This document shows positions 1 to 7,577 of a stretch of DNA of 64,000 bases, piece after piece. Both the position numbers and the translations under genes were made by a program. Below the pieces are notes generated by a model, which saw only the letters and a list, made by a program, of their open reading frames with translations, was not told the DNA's origin and made no database searches. This DNA is from CBDCWA01 sp965223255 (GTDB lineage Bacteria; Pseudomonadota; Alphaproteobacteria; Rhizobiales; Hyphomicrobiaceae). The stretch spans positions 744,001 to 808,000 of the forward strand of contig CBDCWA010000004.1 in assembly GCA_965223255.1 (NCBI GenBank), given 5' to 3'. Every line of letters starts with the position of its first letter. Within the stretch, counting starts at the first letter, position 1.

Positions 1-504
1 CAAATTGCGCTCGCGCAATCGAAACGACACATGATCACACAGATGGCCCGGCGTGTGGATGACATCCATCGTCCAGCCATTTCCCGCAACAACTTCCGTA
101 TCCTCGAAAAGCTGATTTGCCGCGAGCGACGCATCGACATTCTCGCCGTTATCACCATCCGGTGTTCGCAAAAATTCTACCGGCCCATAGGCGTGAATTT
201 CAGCCCCGGTCTTCTCCTGCAAACGACGCGCCAGCCCCGTATGGTCTCGGTGGCGATGGGTGATCAGGATATGAGAAACCTTGCGCGGTCCAACGGTCTT
301 GAGGATTGCTCGCAAATGATCTTCGTCCTCTGGACCTGGATCGACAACTGCCAGTTCGTTGCTGCCAACGATGTAAGTATTGGTCCCCTTGAACGTGTAC
401 GGCCCCGGATTGGGCGCCACCAATCGCGACACATCGACAGCCATGTCGGCCGCCTGGCCGTACGCGAAATCCATGGTCGTTTTGAACAGAATGTCGTTTG
501 CCAT
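1..504 (-). CDS. MBL-fold metallo-hydrolase (partial, 3' end outside window)
   Basis: The reading frame starts at ATG 504 (complement) with MANDILFKTTMDF and stays open to base 1, so only the N-terminal 168 residues are visible. The zinc-binding signature THRHRDH of the metallo-beta-lactamase fold lies about 85 residues in, followed by a further HTPGH motif, both typical of glyoxalase II/RNase Z-like hydrolases that bind two metals. The segment NPGPYTFKGTNTY just before resembles the LACTB2-like subgroup of hydrolases. Substrate cannot be told. The ORF on the opposite strand over the same bases is a shadow. The gene is divergent from the binding-protein gene at 694, with 189 bases between them. 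Confidence 0.85.
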   Translation of the reverse strand, partial: MANDILFKTTMDFAYGQAADMAVDVSRLVAPNPGPYTFKGTNTYIVGSNELAVVDPGPEDEDHLRAILKTVGPRKVSHILITHRHRDHTGLARRLQEKTGAEIHAYGPVEFLRTPDGDNGENVDASLAANQLFEDTEVVAGNGWTMDVIHTPGHLCDHVSFRLRERNL

Positions 505-693
505 TGGTCTATAAGATTTGTTGGAGCCTAAGGCAGCCAGAACACCTGCTCTTGCCGATCTGACCTTGACCTCGCCCCCACCAGAGTAAGATAATCCCGC
601 GCGATATCACGGAAGCCAATTTGACGGGCCCCCGGAAGATCCCCGCTCTATAACATGCAGCACTGACCGACCGCCATAAAAGGGAGTTCAATC

Positions 694-1629
694 ATGAAGA
701 CACTTGTACTGGAAACCACGGCCCCCTTCCAGGGCCTGCCCGAATTGGTGGCCTATGATGAAGGCCTGTTCGAAAAGGAAGGCATCAAGATCGAATGGGC
801 AGAACGCAATGAAACCGAGGTCAAGACGGTTGCCAAGGACGAGAACAATCCACTTGGCGTTAACCCGTTTGGCAGCCACGGCAAGCTCCTCGAACAGGGC
901 AAAGCCGACATGTATAATGCCTGCGAATGGGGCAACTATTGTCGCGTCGAAGATACCAACGTCGGCAGCCGCCAGCTTGGCCGCCGCGCCATTGTGACTT
1001 ACGCAGCAATCGTCGTTCGTCCAGATTCACCGGTATACACGGCCCAACAACTTGCCGGCAAAGCCGTAGGCGTCCCCTTTTATGCCGGCACGCATTATCT
1101 GGCCCTTCACCTCTTGGGCGGCTTCCTGCCAAAAGATCAGGTCAAGGTGGTGCCAGCACCAAGCGGTTCACGCTCACGCTATAATTCTATGATGAGTGGC
1201 GAACTTGAAGCCGTAACGCTAACCGAGCCTTACATCACGCTTGCCGAAAAGAACGGTTGCCGCGTTATCTGCTCAGCCTTCTACAATGGCACGGAAGTCG
1301 CTTCCGACAAGGTCGATACAGAAACCTATGCCGCATTCAATCGGGCCGTGCGCGAAGCGGTTCGCCGTATCAATGCAGATAAATCGAAGTACATGCGCTA
1401 CTTCATCGACTATCATGCAAAGAAGGACCCGGAAATTGCGGCCCTCTCGCCCTCGGACCTGCGCCCCGGCCGTCTGGCCGTGACCGATCCGGCACCGATC
1501 CCGGCTGACGAACTCCATCGCACGTATGAATGGATTAAGAGCTGGGACATGCTGGAGCGCACCGAAGATCCAAACGAGCTGATCGATTTGATCGTCCAGA
1601 ACCAAGCGCATCAGACGGCTGCAGAATAG
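694..1629 (+). CDS. NMT1/THI5-like substrate-binding protein without signal peptide
   Basis: A 311-residue protein with the fold pattern of periplasmic binding proteins of the NMT1/SsuA/TauA class: an N-terminal beta strand, then the segment LPELVAYDEGLFEKEG that marks this family, and a second lobe around VRPDSPVYTAQQLAGKAVGV. The start at 694 follows a good Shine-Dalgarno (aaaagggag). What is odd is the missing export signal: the mature-like domain begins at residue 1, and no ABC permease or ATPase gene lies nearby. It may be a cytoplasmic sensor or enzyme derived from a binding protein (as THI5 is), rather than a transporter component. The gene ends in a clear intrinsic terminator at 1663. 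Substrate unknown. Confidence 0.75.
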   Translation: MKTLVLETTAPFQGLPELVAYDEGLFEKEGIKIEWAERNETEVKTVAKDENNPLGVNPFGSHGKLLEQGKADMYNACEWGNYCRVEDTNVGSRQLGRRAIVTYAAIVVRPDSPVYTAQQLAGKAVGVPFYAGTHYLALHLLGGFLPKDQVKVVPAPSGSRSRYNSMMSGELEAVTLTEPYITLAEKNGCRVICSAFYNGTEVASDKVDTETYAAFNRAVREAVRRINADKSKYMRYFIDYHAKKDPEIAALSPSDLRPGRLAVTDPAPIPADELHRTYEWIKSWDMLERTEDPNELIDLIVQNQAHQTAAE

Positions 1630-1662
1630 GCCCTCAAGTCAGCGAATCATCAGCAAGACCTG

Positions 1663-1706
1663 ACGATGAAGCCGGCCCAACACGGGTCGGCTTCATCGTA
1701 TTTTGG
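1663..1706 (+). terminator. Intrinsic terminator after the NMT1-like gene
   Basis: A perfect 12-bp inverted repeat, arms 1663-1674 and 1688-1699 with a 13-base loop, is followed by a run of four T at 1701-1704. It sits between two convergent genes, 33 bases after the stop of the upstream gene, and ends just before the stop of the facing one. Confidence 0.75.
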
Positions 1707-1707
1707 C

Positions 1708-2463
1708 TCAGCTCTGTAGCGACCTGCCTTCGAATGACCGCACCTTGTCATCATAAGTCGGGTGCAAGGTCCCCATCGCCCTATCCCACCACGAAAACGT
1801 ATTGGCATAGTTATAATTGAAATGCCCATGGTGCTGATCATGAAAGGTCGTGCACAAAAACGGCCAGGGCGCGCGCGCCGTCGGTGAGGCAAAATACTCA
1901 TGCCCGGCATGTCCGATGATGCCGGTCACCTGATCAAAGATCTTATGACCGATCAGCGTCAAGGGCGGGATCGGCAGCACGAACACCACAAACAAAAAAT
2001 AGGATTGCTCGACGAACGCACCAACCAGCGTGTCAGAATTATTGGACCATGGTGTCGGCACGATACTTTTATGGTGGTGCGCGTGAAATCTATAAAGCGC
2101 CTTTGAATGCATCATGCGATGGCCCCAATAGAACCAAGCGTCATAAAGCACCAGCGACACGACAAACATACCAATCATCGAAACCGCGGAATGCTCAAGC
2201 GGAACGAGTGCCCAGCCATTGGCCTGCGCGACCAAGCCGCCGGCAACAAACAATGCGATGGCCGCCAGCGACTTTACGCTTTGACGGATCTCCATCGCCA
2301 CCTGATCCTTTTGCGGCCGGCTTTGAATGCGCCGGTCCGGATGCGCCCGATTGATCCGGTGCAGCGCACCGCACAGTCCGAAATAAATCACTAACAGCCC
2401 GGCATAACTCAGGGCCCACACGACCAAAAGCTGCCAAAACGGATTATCGAATGTCAAAGGCAT
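1708..2463 (-). CDS. Sterol desaturase / fatty acid hydroxylase superfamily protein
   Basis: A 251-residue integral membrane protein with the di-iron histidine clusters of the fatty acid hydroxylase superfamily: WGHRMMH (about residue 117), FHAHHH (about 129) and FHDQHH (about 211). Hydrophobic segments lie near residues 10-32, 64-84, 88-110 and 150-175. Members insert oxygen or a double bond in sterols, carotenoids or lipid acyl and alkyl chains. The native substrate cannot be read from the sequence. It is transcribed alone, with the start ATG at 2463 (protein begins MPLTFDNPFW). Family call sure, reaction unknown. Confidence 0.88.
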   Translation of the reverse strand: MPLTFDNPFWQLLVVWALSYAGLLVIYFGLCGALHRINRAHPDRRIQSRPQKDQVAMEIRQSVKSLAAIALFVAGGLVAQANGWALVPLEHSAVSMIGMFVVSLVLYDAWFYWGHRMMHSKALYRFHAHHHKSIVPTPWSNNSDTLVGAFVEQSYFLFVVFVLPIPPLTLIGHKIFDQVTGIIGHAGHEYFASPTARAPWPFLCTTFHDQHHGHFNYNYANTFSWWDRAMGTLHPTYDDKVRSFEGRSLQS

Positions 2464-2752
2464 CTTACCACTGCGAGGCAGAACTGTTCACGAAAACGCG
2501 CTCAAATCCATTAGAGGCGATCAGCCTTCCGCCTCAAGTTGGAACCTGCCAGCGGTTCCCAAGCAACGCGCCATGATCTAGCATCACATGCAAGCCAGAA
2601 AAGCAAGTTAATTTCAGATTACTATGTGGCTATGCTCGGAACGTACTTTCTGGCTCAATCCATCGGCCAACCGCGCATTCGGTGCATATAAGAACGCCTG
2701 GGATCCTATGCTACACTGATCTATCACACCTGAGTGAACAAGGATGGGGCCT

Positions 2753-3736
2753 ATGAAAATCTGTATCTTTGGCGCCGGTGTCATCGGTAGTATTTTGGCA
2801 AGTGGCATGGCGCGGGCCGGCCATGAGGTCTCCCTGATTGCACGCGGGCCCCACTTGGACGCTCTACGCGCCAACGGACTGACCATCGCCACCCCTGAGG
2901 ACGTCTTCGTGACGGAGCATCAGGCAACCAACGATCCCCGCGACCTGGGGCCACAGGATCTTGTGATCGTCGCAATCAAAACACCGGCCCTGGCAACCGT
3001 TGCACGCACTATAGGCCCGCTTCTTGACGACAGCACAGAAACCGTTTTTGCAGTCAACGGCACTTTTTGGTTTTATGCCGACGGTCAACAGGCAACCCCG
3101 GTTGCTGCAGCAGACACCGCGAGGCTCGATCCAGAAAATCTGTTGCATCAAGCCATCGATATTGATCGCGCCAGTGGCATGGTTTGTAAAGCCAGCGGCG
3201 ACATTGAAGTGCCAGGACGCGTCGAAATGACCAGGCCGCGCGGTAGCTTCACCGTCGGCCCCGCACTGCCGCACCACTTCGCACGCTTGAACGCACTTTT
3301 TGCCGAGCTTCATCCCCCCAATCTCGATATTGACGTCGTGCAGGACATCCGGACCCCAATGTGGGCGAAGCATATTGCCGCCGTCGGCAACATGGCGATT
3401 TCAACACTGACCGGCGGCACAACCGCCGAAACGCAAGCTATCGATGACCTACAAGACCTGCGCCTGGAACTCATGGCGGAAGCCAGCGCCGTTGCCAGTG
3501 CCCATGGCTATGGCGACACCGGCTTCGATCGGGACCGCGAGCGTAGCATCCGCTCTAGCGTTCACCACAAACCCTCAATGCTGCAGGATCTCGAGCGCGG
3601 TCGGCCGATGGAAATCGAATCTCAATTTCTGATCCTTCAAGATTTCGCGCGCCAGGCCGGCATTGCGACACCGCTCTTGGATATAGTTGTCCCGATGATC
3701 GAGCTGCGTGCTAAACTCGCTCAGAAATCACCCTGA
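2753..3736 (+). CDS. Ketopantoate reductase-family NAD(P)H oxidoreductase
   Basis: A 327-residue protein with an N-terminal Rossmann fold (MKICIFGAGVIGS; GxGxxG at residues 7-12) and the ApbA/PanE C-terminal helical domain, in which the conserved lysine and asparagine are visible in MWAKHIAAVGNMAIS and the end in RPMEIE. PanE reduces 2-dehydropantoate to pantoate in CoA synthesis, but many paralogues reduce other 2-oxo acids, so the substrate is left open. I chose ATG 2753 over ATG 2744 because aagga at 2740-2744 sits 8 bases upstream of it. The next gene follows 18 bases after the stop, so it may be co-transcribed. Confidence 0.88.
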   Translation: MKICIFGAGVIGSILASGMARAGHEVSLIARGPHLDALRANGLTIATPEDVFVTEHQATNDPRDLGPQDLVIVAIKTPALATVARTIGPLLDDSTETVFAVNGTFWFYADGQQATPVAAADTARLDPENLLHQAIDIDRASGMVCKASGDIEVPGRVEMTRPRGSFTVGPALPHHFARLNALFAELHPPNLDIDVVQDIRTPMWAKHIAAVGNMAISTLTGGTTAETQAIDDLQDLRLELMAEASAVASAHGYGDTGFDRDRERSIRSSVHHKPSMLQDLERGRPMEIESQFLILQDFARQAGIATPLLDIVVPMIELRAKLAQKSP

Positions 3737-3754
3737 TACCGTGGACGCAAACAG

Positions 3755-3994
3755 ATGAACAAGCTCCAGCAACTTTGGACCGATGCGACCACAGATGGCG
3801 TACCGTATTGCTCTTTGAAGGTCTCACTGGTCGTCGGCACAATATTGAACGCCATAAATCAAGGTGACTATATTTTTACAGGCGACGGCATGAATTATTG
3901 GAAACTCGCGCTCACTTATTTGGTGCCATTTTGCGTCGCAACCTATGGCGCGGTGATGGCGAAGCAACGCTTACGCCTGTCCAGCCAGGTCTAA
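3755..3994 (+). CDS. Small NrtS-like membrane protein
   Basis: A 79-residue protein with two membrane segments (about residues 20-35 and 48-68). The core KVSLVVGTILNAINQGD followed by YLVPFCVATYGAV matches my memory of the NrtS family, small proteins annotated as nitrate/nitrite transporters. The function of the family rests on limited evidence, so 'transporter' is a family label and not a finding here. It lies 18 bases downstream of the ketopantoate-reductase-like gene and no nitrate assimilation genes are nearby. Start ATG 3755. Confidence 0.75.
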   Translation: MNKLQQLWTDATTDGVPYCSLKVSLVVGTILNAINQGDYIFTGDGMNYWKLALTYLVPFCVATYGAVMAKQRLRLSSQV

Positions 3995-4112
3995 CAAATC
4001 TCCATCCGAATTGAATGCGGTTCTGGTGACTGAGCTTATCGCATCGGTTGCTGCCGCCAGCTTGGCATGCAATATCATAATCATGAACGCAACCGCAGAT
4101 AGGAGCAAATGT

Positions 4113-4433
4113 ATGCGCAGTCTTAATCGTGTTGTGATCGTTCTTGCATTGATCGCCGGTGGCGTGATCGGCCTACCAGCCCTCACGGCAGAGGCAGCCT
4201 GCACCAGACTGCCGCTGTCGGATGTTGCTTTCGGACGTGGCCCCGCGACAGAATCTGCCCGTCAAAAACTCGACGAGTATGCCCGTCAAATTGCCAACAA
4301 GCGCGGCTGGCCGAAAAACGCCAAACTTGTAAAGAGCAACGAGACTGTCTCCTGCAAAGTCTATCTGAGCTTTGGCCCCTTCGGCACGGAGTATCGCTGC
4401 CTGGTCACCGCGACTTTTTGTACGAAAAAATAG
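4113..4433 (+). CDS. Small secreted protein, unknown function
   Basis: A 106-residue protein beginning at ATG 4113, which has aggag at 4101-4105 seven bases upstream. A longer in-frame start at 4011 lacks such a site. Residues 1-29 form a Sec signal peptide (MRSLNRVV, hydrophobic core, cleavage likely after AEA). The mature part is short and basic, with four cysteines (in ACTRL, VSCKVY, YRCLV, TFCTK) that could make two disulfides in the periplasm. I do not recognise a family. The stop lies 10 bases before the aldo/keto reductase start, so the two may share a transcript. Confidence 0.7.
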   Translation: MRSLNRVVIVLALIAGGVIGLPALTAEAACTRLPLSDVAFGRGPATESARQKLDEYARQIANKRGWPKNAKLVKSNETVSCKVYLSFGPFGTEYRCLVTATFCTKK

Positions 4434-4443
4434 AGTGAGTTCT

Positions 4444-5433
4444 ATGATGCAAACACGAACACTTGGCACTGCCAAACCCTTGACCGTTACCGCGATCGGC
4501 CTTGGTTGTATGGAAATGACCCCGCTATACGGGACCCCCAACCCCGCTGACGTTGAAGACACCATGTCTTATGCCATCGGTGTCGACAAATGCTTACTTG
4601 ACACATCCGATGCCTATGCTGCCGGCAAGAATGAGGAGGTGATCGCTCCTTATGTCAGCCGCAACCGCAACAACATTGTACTGGCCAGCAAGTTCGGCAA
4701 TGTGAAGAAAGCGGACGGCAAGCCGGGAGCCAACGGCCGCCCCGAATATGTCTTTGAGGCATGCGAAAAAAGTCTGAAGCGCCTCGGGGTGGAGGTCATT
4801 GATCTTTACTATCAGCATCGGATCGACCCTGATGTCCCCGTCGAAGAAACGGTTGGCGCCATGTCGCGCCTGATCGAGCAGGGCAAGGTCCTGAACCTGG
4901 GGCTCTCAGAAGCCGGCCCCGAAACCATTCGTCGTGCCCACGCGACCCATCCTATCACCGCCCTTCAGACCGAGTATTCGCTTTTCACGCGCGACGTCGA
5001 AGATGAAATCCTACCAACGTGCCGCGAATTAGGTATCGGCTTCGTAGCGTATTCACCGCTCGGTCGCGGCACCCTGACCGGCACGATTTCAGGTCCCGGC
5101 GATCTGGCGCCCGATGATCGCCGCCACGAACATCCGCGTTTCCAAAAAGAGAACCTGGCAAACAACGTCGCCCTCGTGAGCCCGGTGAAGAAACTTGCCG
5201 ACGCCCATGGCGTCACACCGGCTCAGGTGGCGCTCGCTTGGTTATTATCGCGCGGACCCGACATTGTACCGATCCCCGGCACGTCGAAACGCCACCATAT
5301 TCAGGAGAACAACGCCGCCGCAGACATCACCATCAGCCAGGACGCGTTGGACCAATTGGGCAACGAGGTGCGTGCCGCAGCTGTCGCCGGCACACGTTAT
5401 CCGGCGGTACAAATGGGTACGATCGGCATCTGA
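4444..5433 (+). CDS. Aldo/keto reductase
   Basis: A 329-residue NADPH-dependent oxidoreductase of the AKR superfamily, YghZ/Tas/AKR13-like branch. The catalytic tetrad is visible: Asp and Tyr in LDTSDAY, Lys in ASKFGN and His in YYQHRID. The C-terminal cofactor loop PIPGTSKRHHIQEN is intact. The ATG at 4444 (followed by a second ATG) is the likely start; the longer open frame upstream to 4372 runs through the previous gene and is not supported. Substrates are probably aldehydes or ketones; nothing local narrows this. It ends at a strong palindromic hairpin shared with the convergent glutathione transferase gene. Confidence 0.93.
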   Translation: MMQTRTLGTAKPLTVTAIGLGCMEMTPLYGTPNPADVEDTMSYAIGVDKCLLDTSDAYAAGKNEEVIAPYVSRNRNNIVLASKFGNVKKADGKPGANGRPEYVFEACEKSLKRLGVEVIDLYYQHRIDPDVPVEETVGAMSRLIEQGKVLNLGLSEAGPETIRRAHATHPITALQTEYSLFTRDVEDEILPTCRELGIGFVAYSPLGRGTLTGTISGPGDLAPDDRRHEHPRFQKENLANNVALVSPVKKLADAHGVTPAQVALAWLLSRGPDIVPIPGTSKRHHIQENNAAADITISQDALDQLGNEVRAAAVAGTRYPAVQMGTIGI

Positions 5434-5444
5434 GTGTGAATATT

Positions 5445-5470
5445 AAGGCGCGCCGAGATCGGCGCGCCTT
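5445..5470. terminator. Bidirectional terminator-like palindrome
   Basis: A perfect 10-bp inverted repeat, arms 5445-5454 and 5461-5470, has a 6-base loop (gagatc). It lies 12 bases after the aldo/keto reductase stop and 24 bases after the end of the convergent GST gene, so it can serve both. The GC-rich stem is very stable, but no long T tract follows on either strand, which keeps confidence moderate. Confidence 0.6.
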
Positions 5471-5493
5471 GAAATGGTTATAGGCTCGACGCT

Positions 5494-6222
5494 TCAGGAC
5501 GCTGGCTTCGCCGCCTCTGTCATGGCGGCCACACTCTCGGCCGTCTGGCCGTACATCCACTTGCGAGCCTCTTCCTCCGACGGCTGCTGTGCCTTTATGA
5601 CCTCGGACTTCTGATAGGCCCGCTTGACGGCATCACGTGCCTTAACCCGCTCGAACCATGCCACCAGATTGGGGAAGTCAGACATATCATCATTGTAATT
5701 CTTTATGCCGGACAGACACCATGGATAGCAGGCCATATCGGCAATTGAATAATCGCCAATGATGTAATCACGCCCCTGCAACTGCTTGTTCAGGACACCA
5801 TAGAGGCGGTTCGTTTCGTTGACATAGCGATCGATGGCATAGGTGAGCTTTTCCGGCGCCTTGTTCTTGAAATGGTTCTTTTGCCCGGCCATTGGCCCGA
5901 GCCCGCCGACCTGCCAGAACAACCATTCAAGTGCCGCAGTCCGCCCACGTATATCTTTCGGCAGGAACTTCCCAGTCTTTTCTGCAAGATAGATCAGGAT
6001 TGCACCGGATTCGAACACGGATATCGGTGCACCTCCACCCTCGGGATCGCGATCGACGATCGCCGGAATGCGGTTGTTCGGTGAAATCTTCAAAAATTCC
6101 GGCTTAAATTGTTCACCGGCATGGATACGCACCGGATGGGTCTCATAATCGAGCCCCGCCTCTTCCAAGAAAATCGCAATCTTTTGGCCGTTGCCCGTAG
6201 GCCAGAAATGCAATTCGATCAT
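5494..6222 (-). CDS. Glutathione S-transferase, YfcG/Nu-class-like
   Basis: A 242-residue protein that begins MIELHFWPTGNGQKI, with the TGN motif used by YfcG-like (Nu/Ure2p-type) enzymes to bind glutathione in place of the usual Tyr or Ser. The thioredoxin-like N domain runs to about residue 85 and contains NRIPAIVD and ESGAILIYLAE. The all-helical C domain contains GDYSIADMACYPW. Known relatives act as glutathione-dependent disulfide-bond reductases. Start ATG 6222; a longer in-frame extension to 6348 is not conserved-looking. It is convergent with the aldo/keto reductase gene. Confidence 0.92.
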   Translation of the reverse strand: MIELHFWPTGNGQKIAIFLEEAGLDYETHPVRIHAGEQFKPEFLKISPNNRIPAIVDRDPEGGGAPISVFESGAILIYLAEKTGKFLPKDIRGRTAALEWLFWQVGGLGPMAGQKNHFKNKAPEKLTYAIDRYVNETNRLYGVLNKQLQGRDYIIGDYSIADMACYPWCLSGIKNYNDDMSDFPNLVAWFERVKARDAVKRAYQKSEVIKAQQPSEEEARKWMYGQTAESVAAMTEAAKPAS

Positions 6223-6471
6223 TATCTCTCTCCATTGCACACCAGGCATCTCCTGGTCATCATACGCTCGCCATGATGCTAGGCCCGACCACCACCCGCG
6301 GGCAAGCCCAGATTGGGCCTTGCCTGAAAGCCACAACCCTGTTTTCACTAGATCATCGTGCGTTTATTGGCACCCAATCCGCGCCTCCAACTTAACGCAC
6401 AATGATGATCGCACCTTAAGACTAGTGCAACCTGATCGAGGGCCCATTAAAAAGTTAGGAAACCCGAGCCA

Positions 6472-7545
6472 ATGAGTAACGCAAAGATCTTTGTCTTCGC
6501 ACCCGAACAACAAGGCCAGGTCGGCGATACCCTTACCAAACTTCAGGACAAGGGCTGCGAGCTTGTTCTCGGCAATGCCGATTGGCATACCCCTATGGGC
6601 AATAACGAAGCGGAAATGAGCAATCTTGCGCGTGGCGCCGATGCCTTGATGGGCACCTCCATCCGCTCAAGCCCGATCACCCGCACCATAATGGAAGCCG
6701 CCGGCGATTTGCGCATCGTCGCCAAATACACCGTCGGCGTTGATGATGTCGACGTTGAGGCTGCAACAAGCCTCGGCATCCTCGTGACCCATGCACCAAC
6801 CGAGGCCAACTGGGGCGGCGTTGCCGAGGGCACCATGGCGATGATGCTGGCGATATTGAAAAAAGTCCGTGAGCGCGATGCAGCCATGAAGGCGGGCGCC
6901 TGGCGCGATCCGGCACTGCAAGCGACGTTTGTTGGCGCACGCATGCAGGACGGTTATGAGGGTCTCACCATCGGATTGATTGGGCTTGGCCGCATTGGCC
7001 GGCGCGTTGCCGAACTTCTGAAGCCATGGCGCGTGCGCATCCTTGCTTGCGATCCCTATGTCGAACGTGCCCGTTTTACCTTGCATGGCGTTGTCCAAAC
7101 CGATCTCGACACCCTTCTCGCGGAATCCGACGTTGTTTCCCTTCATGTCACACTCAATGACGCCAGCCGCCGCATGATGAACGCCGAACGCTTTGCAAAG
7201 ATGAAGCCCTCGGCAATCTTTCTCAATACCGCACGTGGTGGTGCCGTTGATGAGACGGCCCTTATCGATGCTCTGAAACGAGACGTCATAGCCGGCGCCG
7301 GTCTCGACGTGTTTGAGGATGAGCCACTTGCAAAGGAATCCGAGCTTCGCCAACTCGGCCACAAAGTTCTGCTATCGGCTCATATGGTTACGTCCAACCG
7401 CAACAGCGGCATCAAACCTGGCGCCATCTGGGCTGCTGAATGCGTTGAGCGCGCACTGCAAGGCGAGGTGCCTGACAATATTATCAACCCAGAGGTCTTG
7501 CCGCGCTGGGAACAACGCTTTCGGCGCAAGGCGTTGATCGATTAA
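6472..7545 (+). CDS. D-isomer 2-hydroxyacid dehydrogenase (phosphoglycerate dehydrogenase-like)
   Basis: A 357-residue NAD-dependent dehydrogenase. The nucleotide-binding motif is GLIGLGRIGRR (about residue 164). The catalytic trio is present: Arg in LNTARGG, Glu in DVFEDEP and His in LLSAHM. The pattern of the substrate domain resembles SerA-type phosphoglycerate dehydrogenases without the C-terminal ACT domain, but paralogues with glyoxylate, hydroxypyruvate or other acids are common, so no symbol is given. It is a single gene on the plus strand, convergent with hyuA, 32 bases apart. Start ATG 6472. Confidence 0.88.
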   Translation: MSNAKIFVFAPEQQGQVGDTLTKLQDKGCELVLGNADWHTPMGNNEAEMSNLARGADALMGTSIRSSPITRTIMEAAGDLRIVAKYTVGVDDVDVEAATSLGILVTHAPTEANWGGVAEGTMAMMLAILKKVRERDAAMKAGAWRDPALQATFVGARMQDGYEGLTIGLIGLGRIGRRVAELLKPWRVRILACDPYVERARFTLHGVVQTDLDTLLAESDVVSLHVTLNDASRRMMNAERFAKMKPSAIFLNTARGGAVDETALIDALKRDVIAGAGLDVFEDEPLAKESELRQLGHKVLLSAHMVTSNRNSGIKPGAIWAAECVERALQGEVPDNIINPEVLPRWEQRFRRKALID

Positions 7546-7577
7546 GACTGACACCTATAAACTAGCCCCACTATAAA

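Noticed and set aside
4011..4112. N-terminal extension of the small secreted protein
   Set aside because: The extra residues have no ribosome site and would bury the signal peptide; ATG 4113 with aggag upstream is better.
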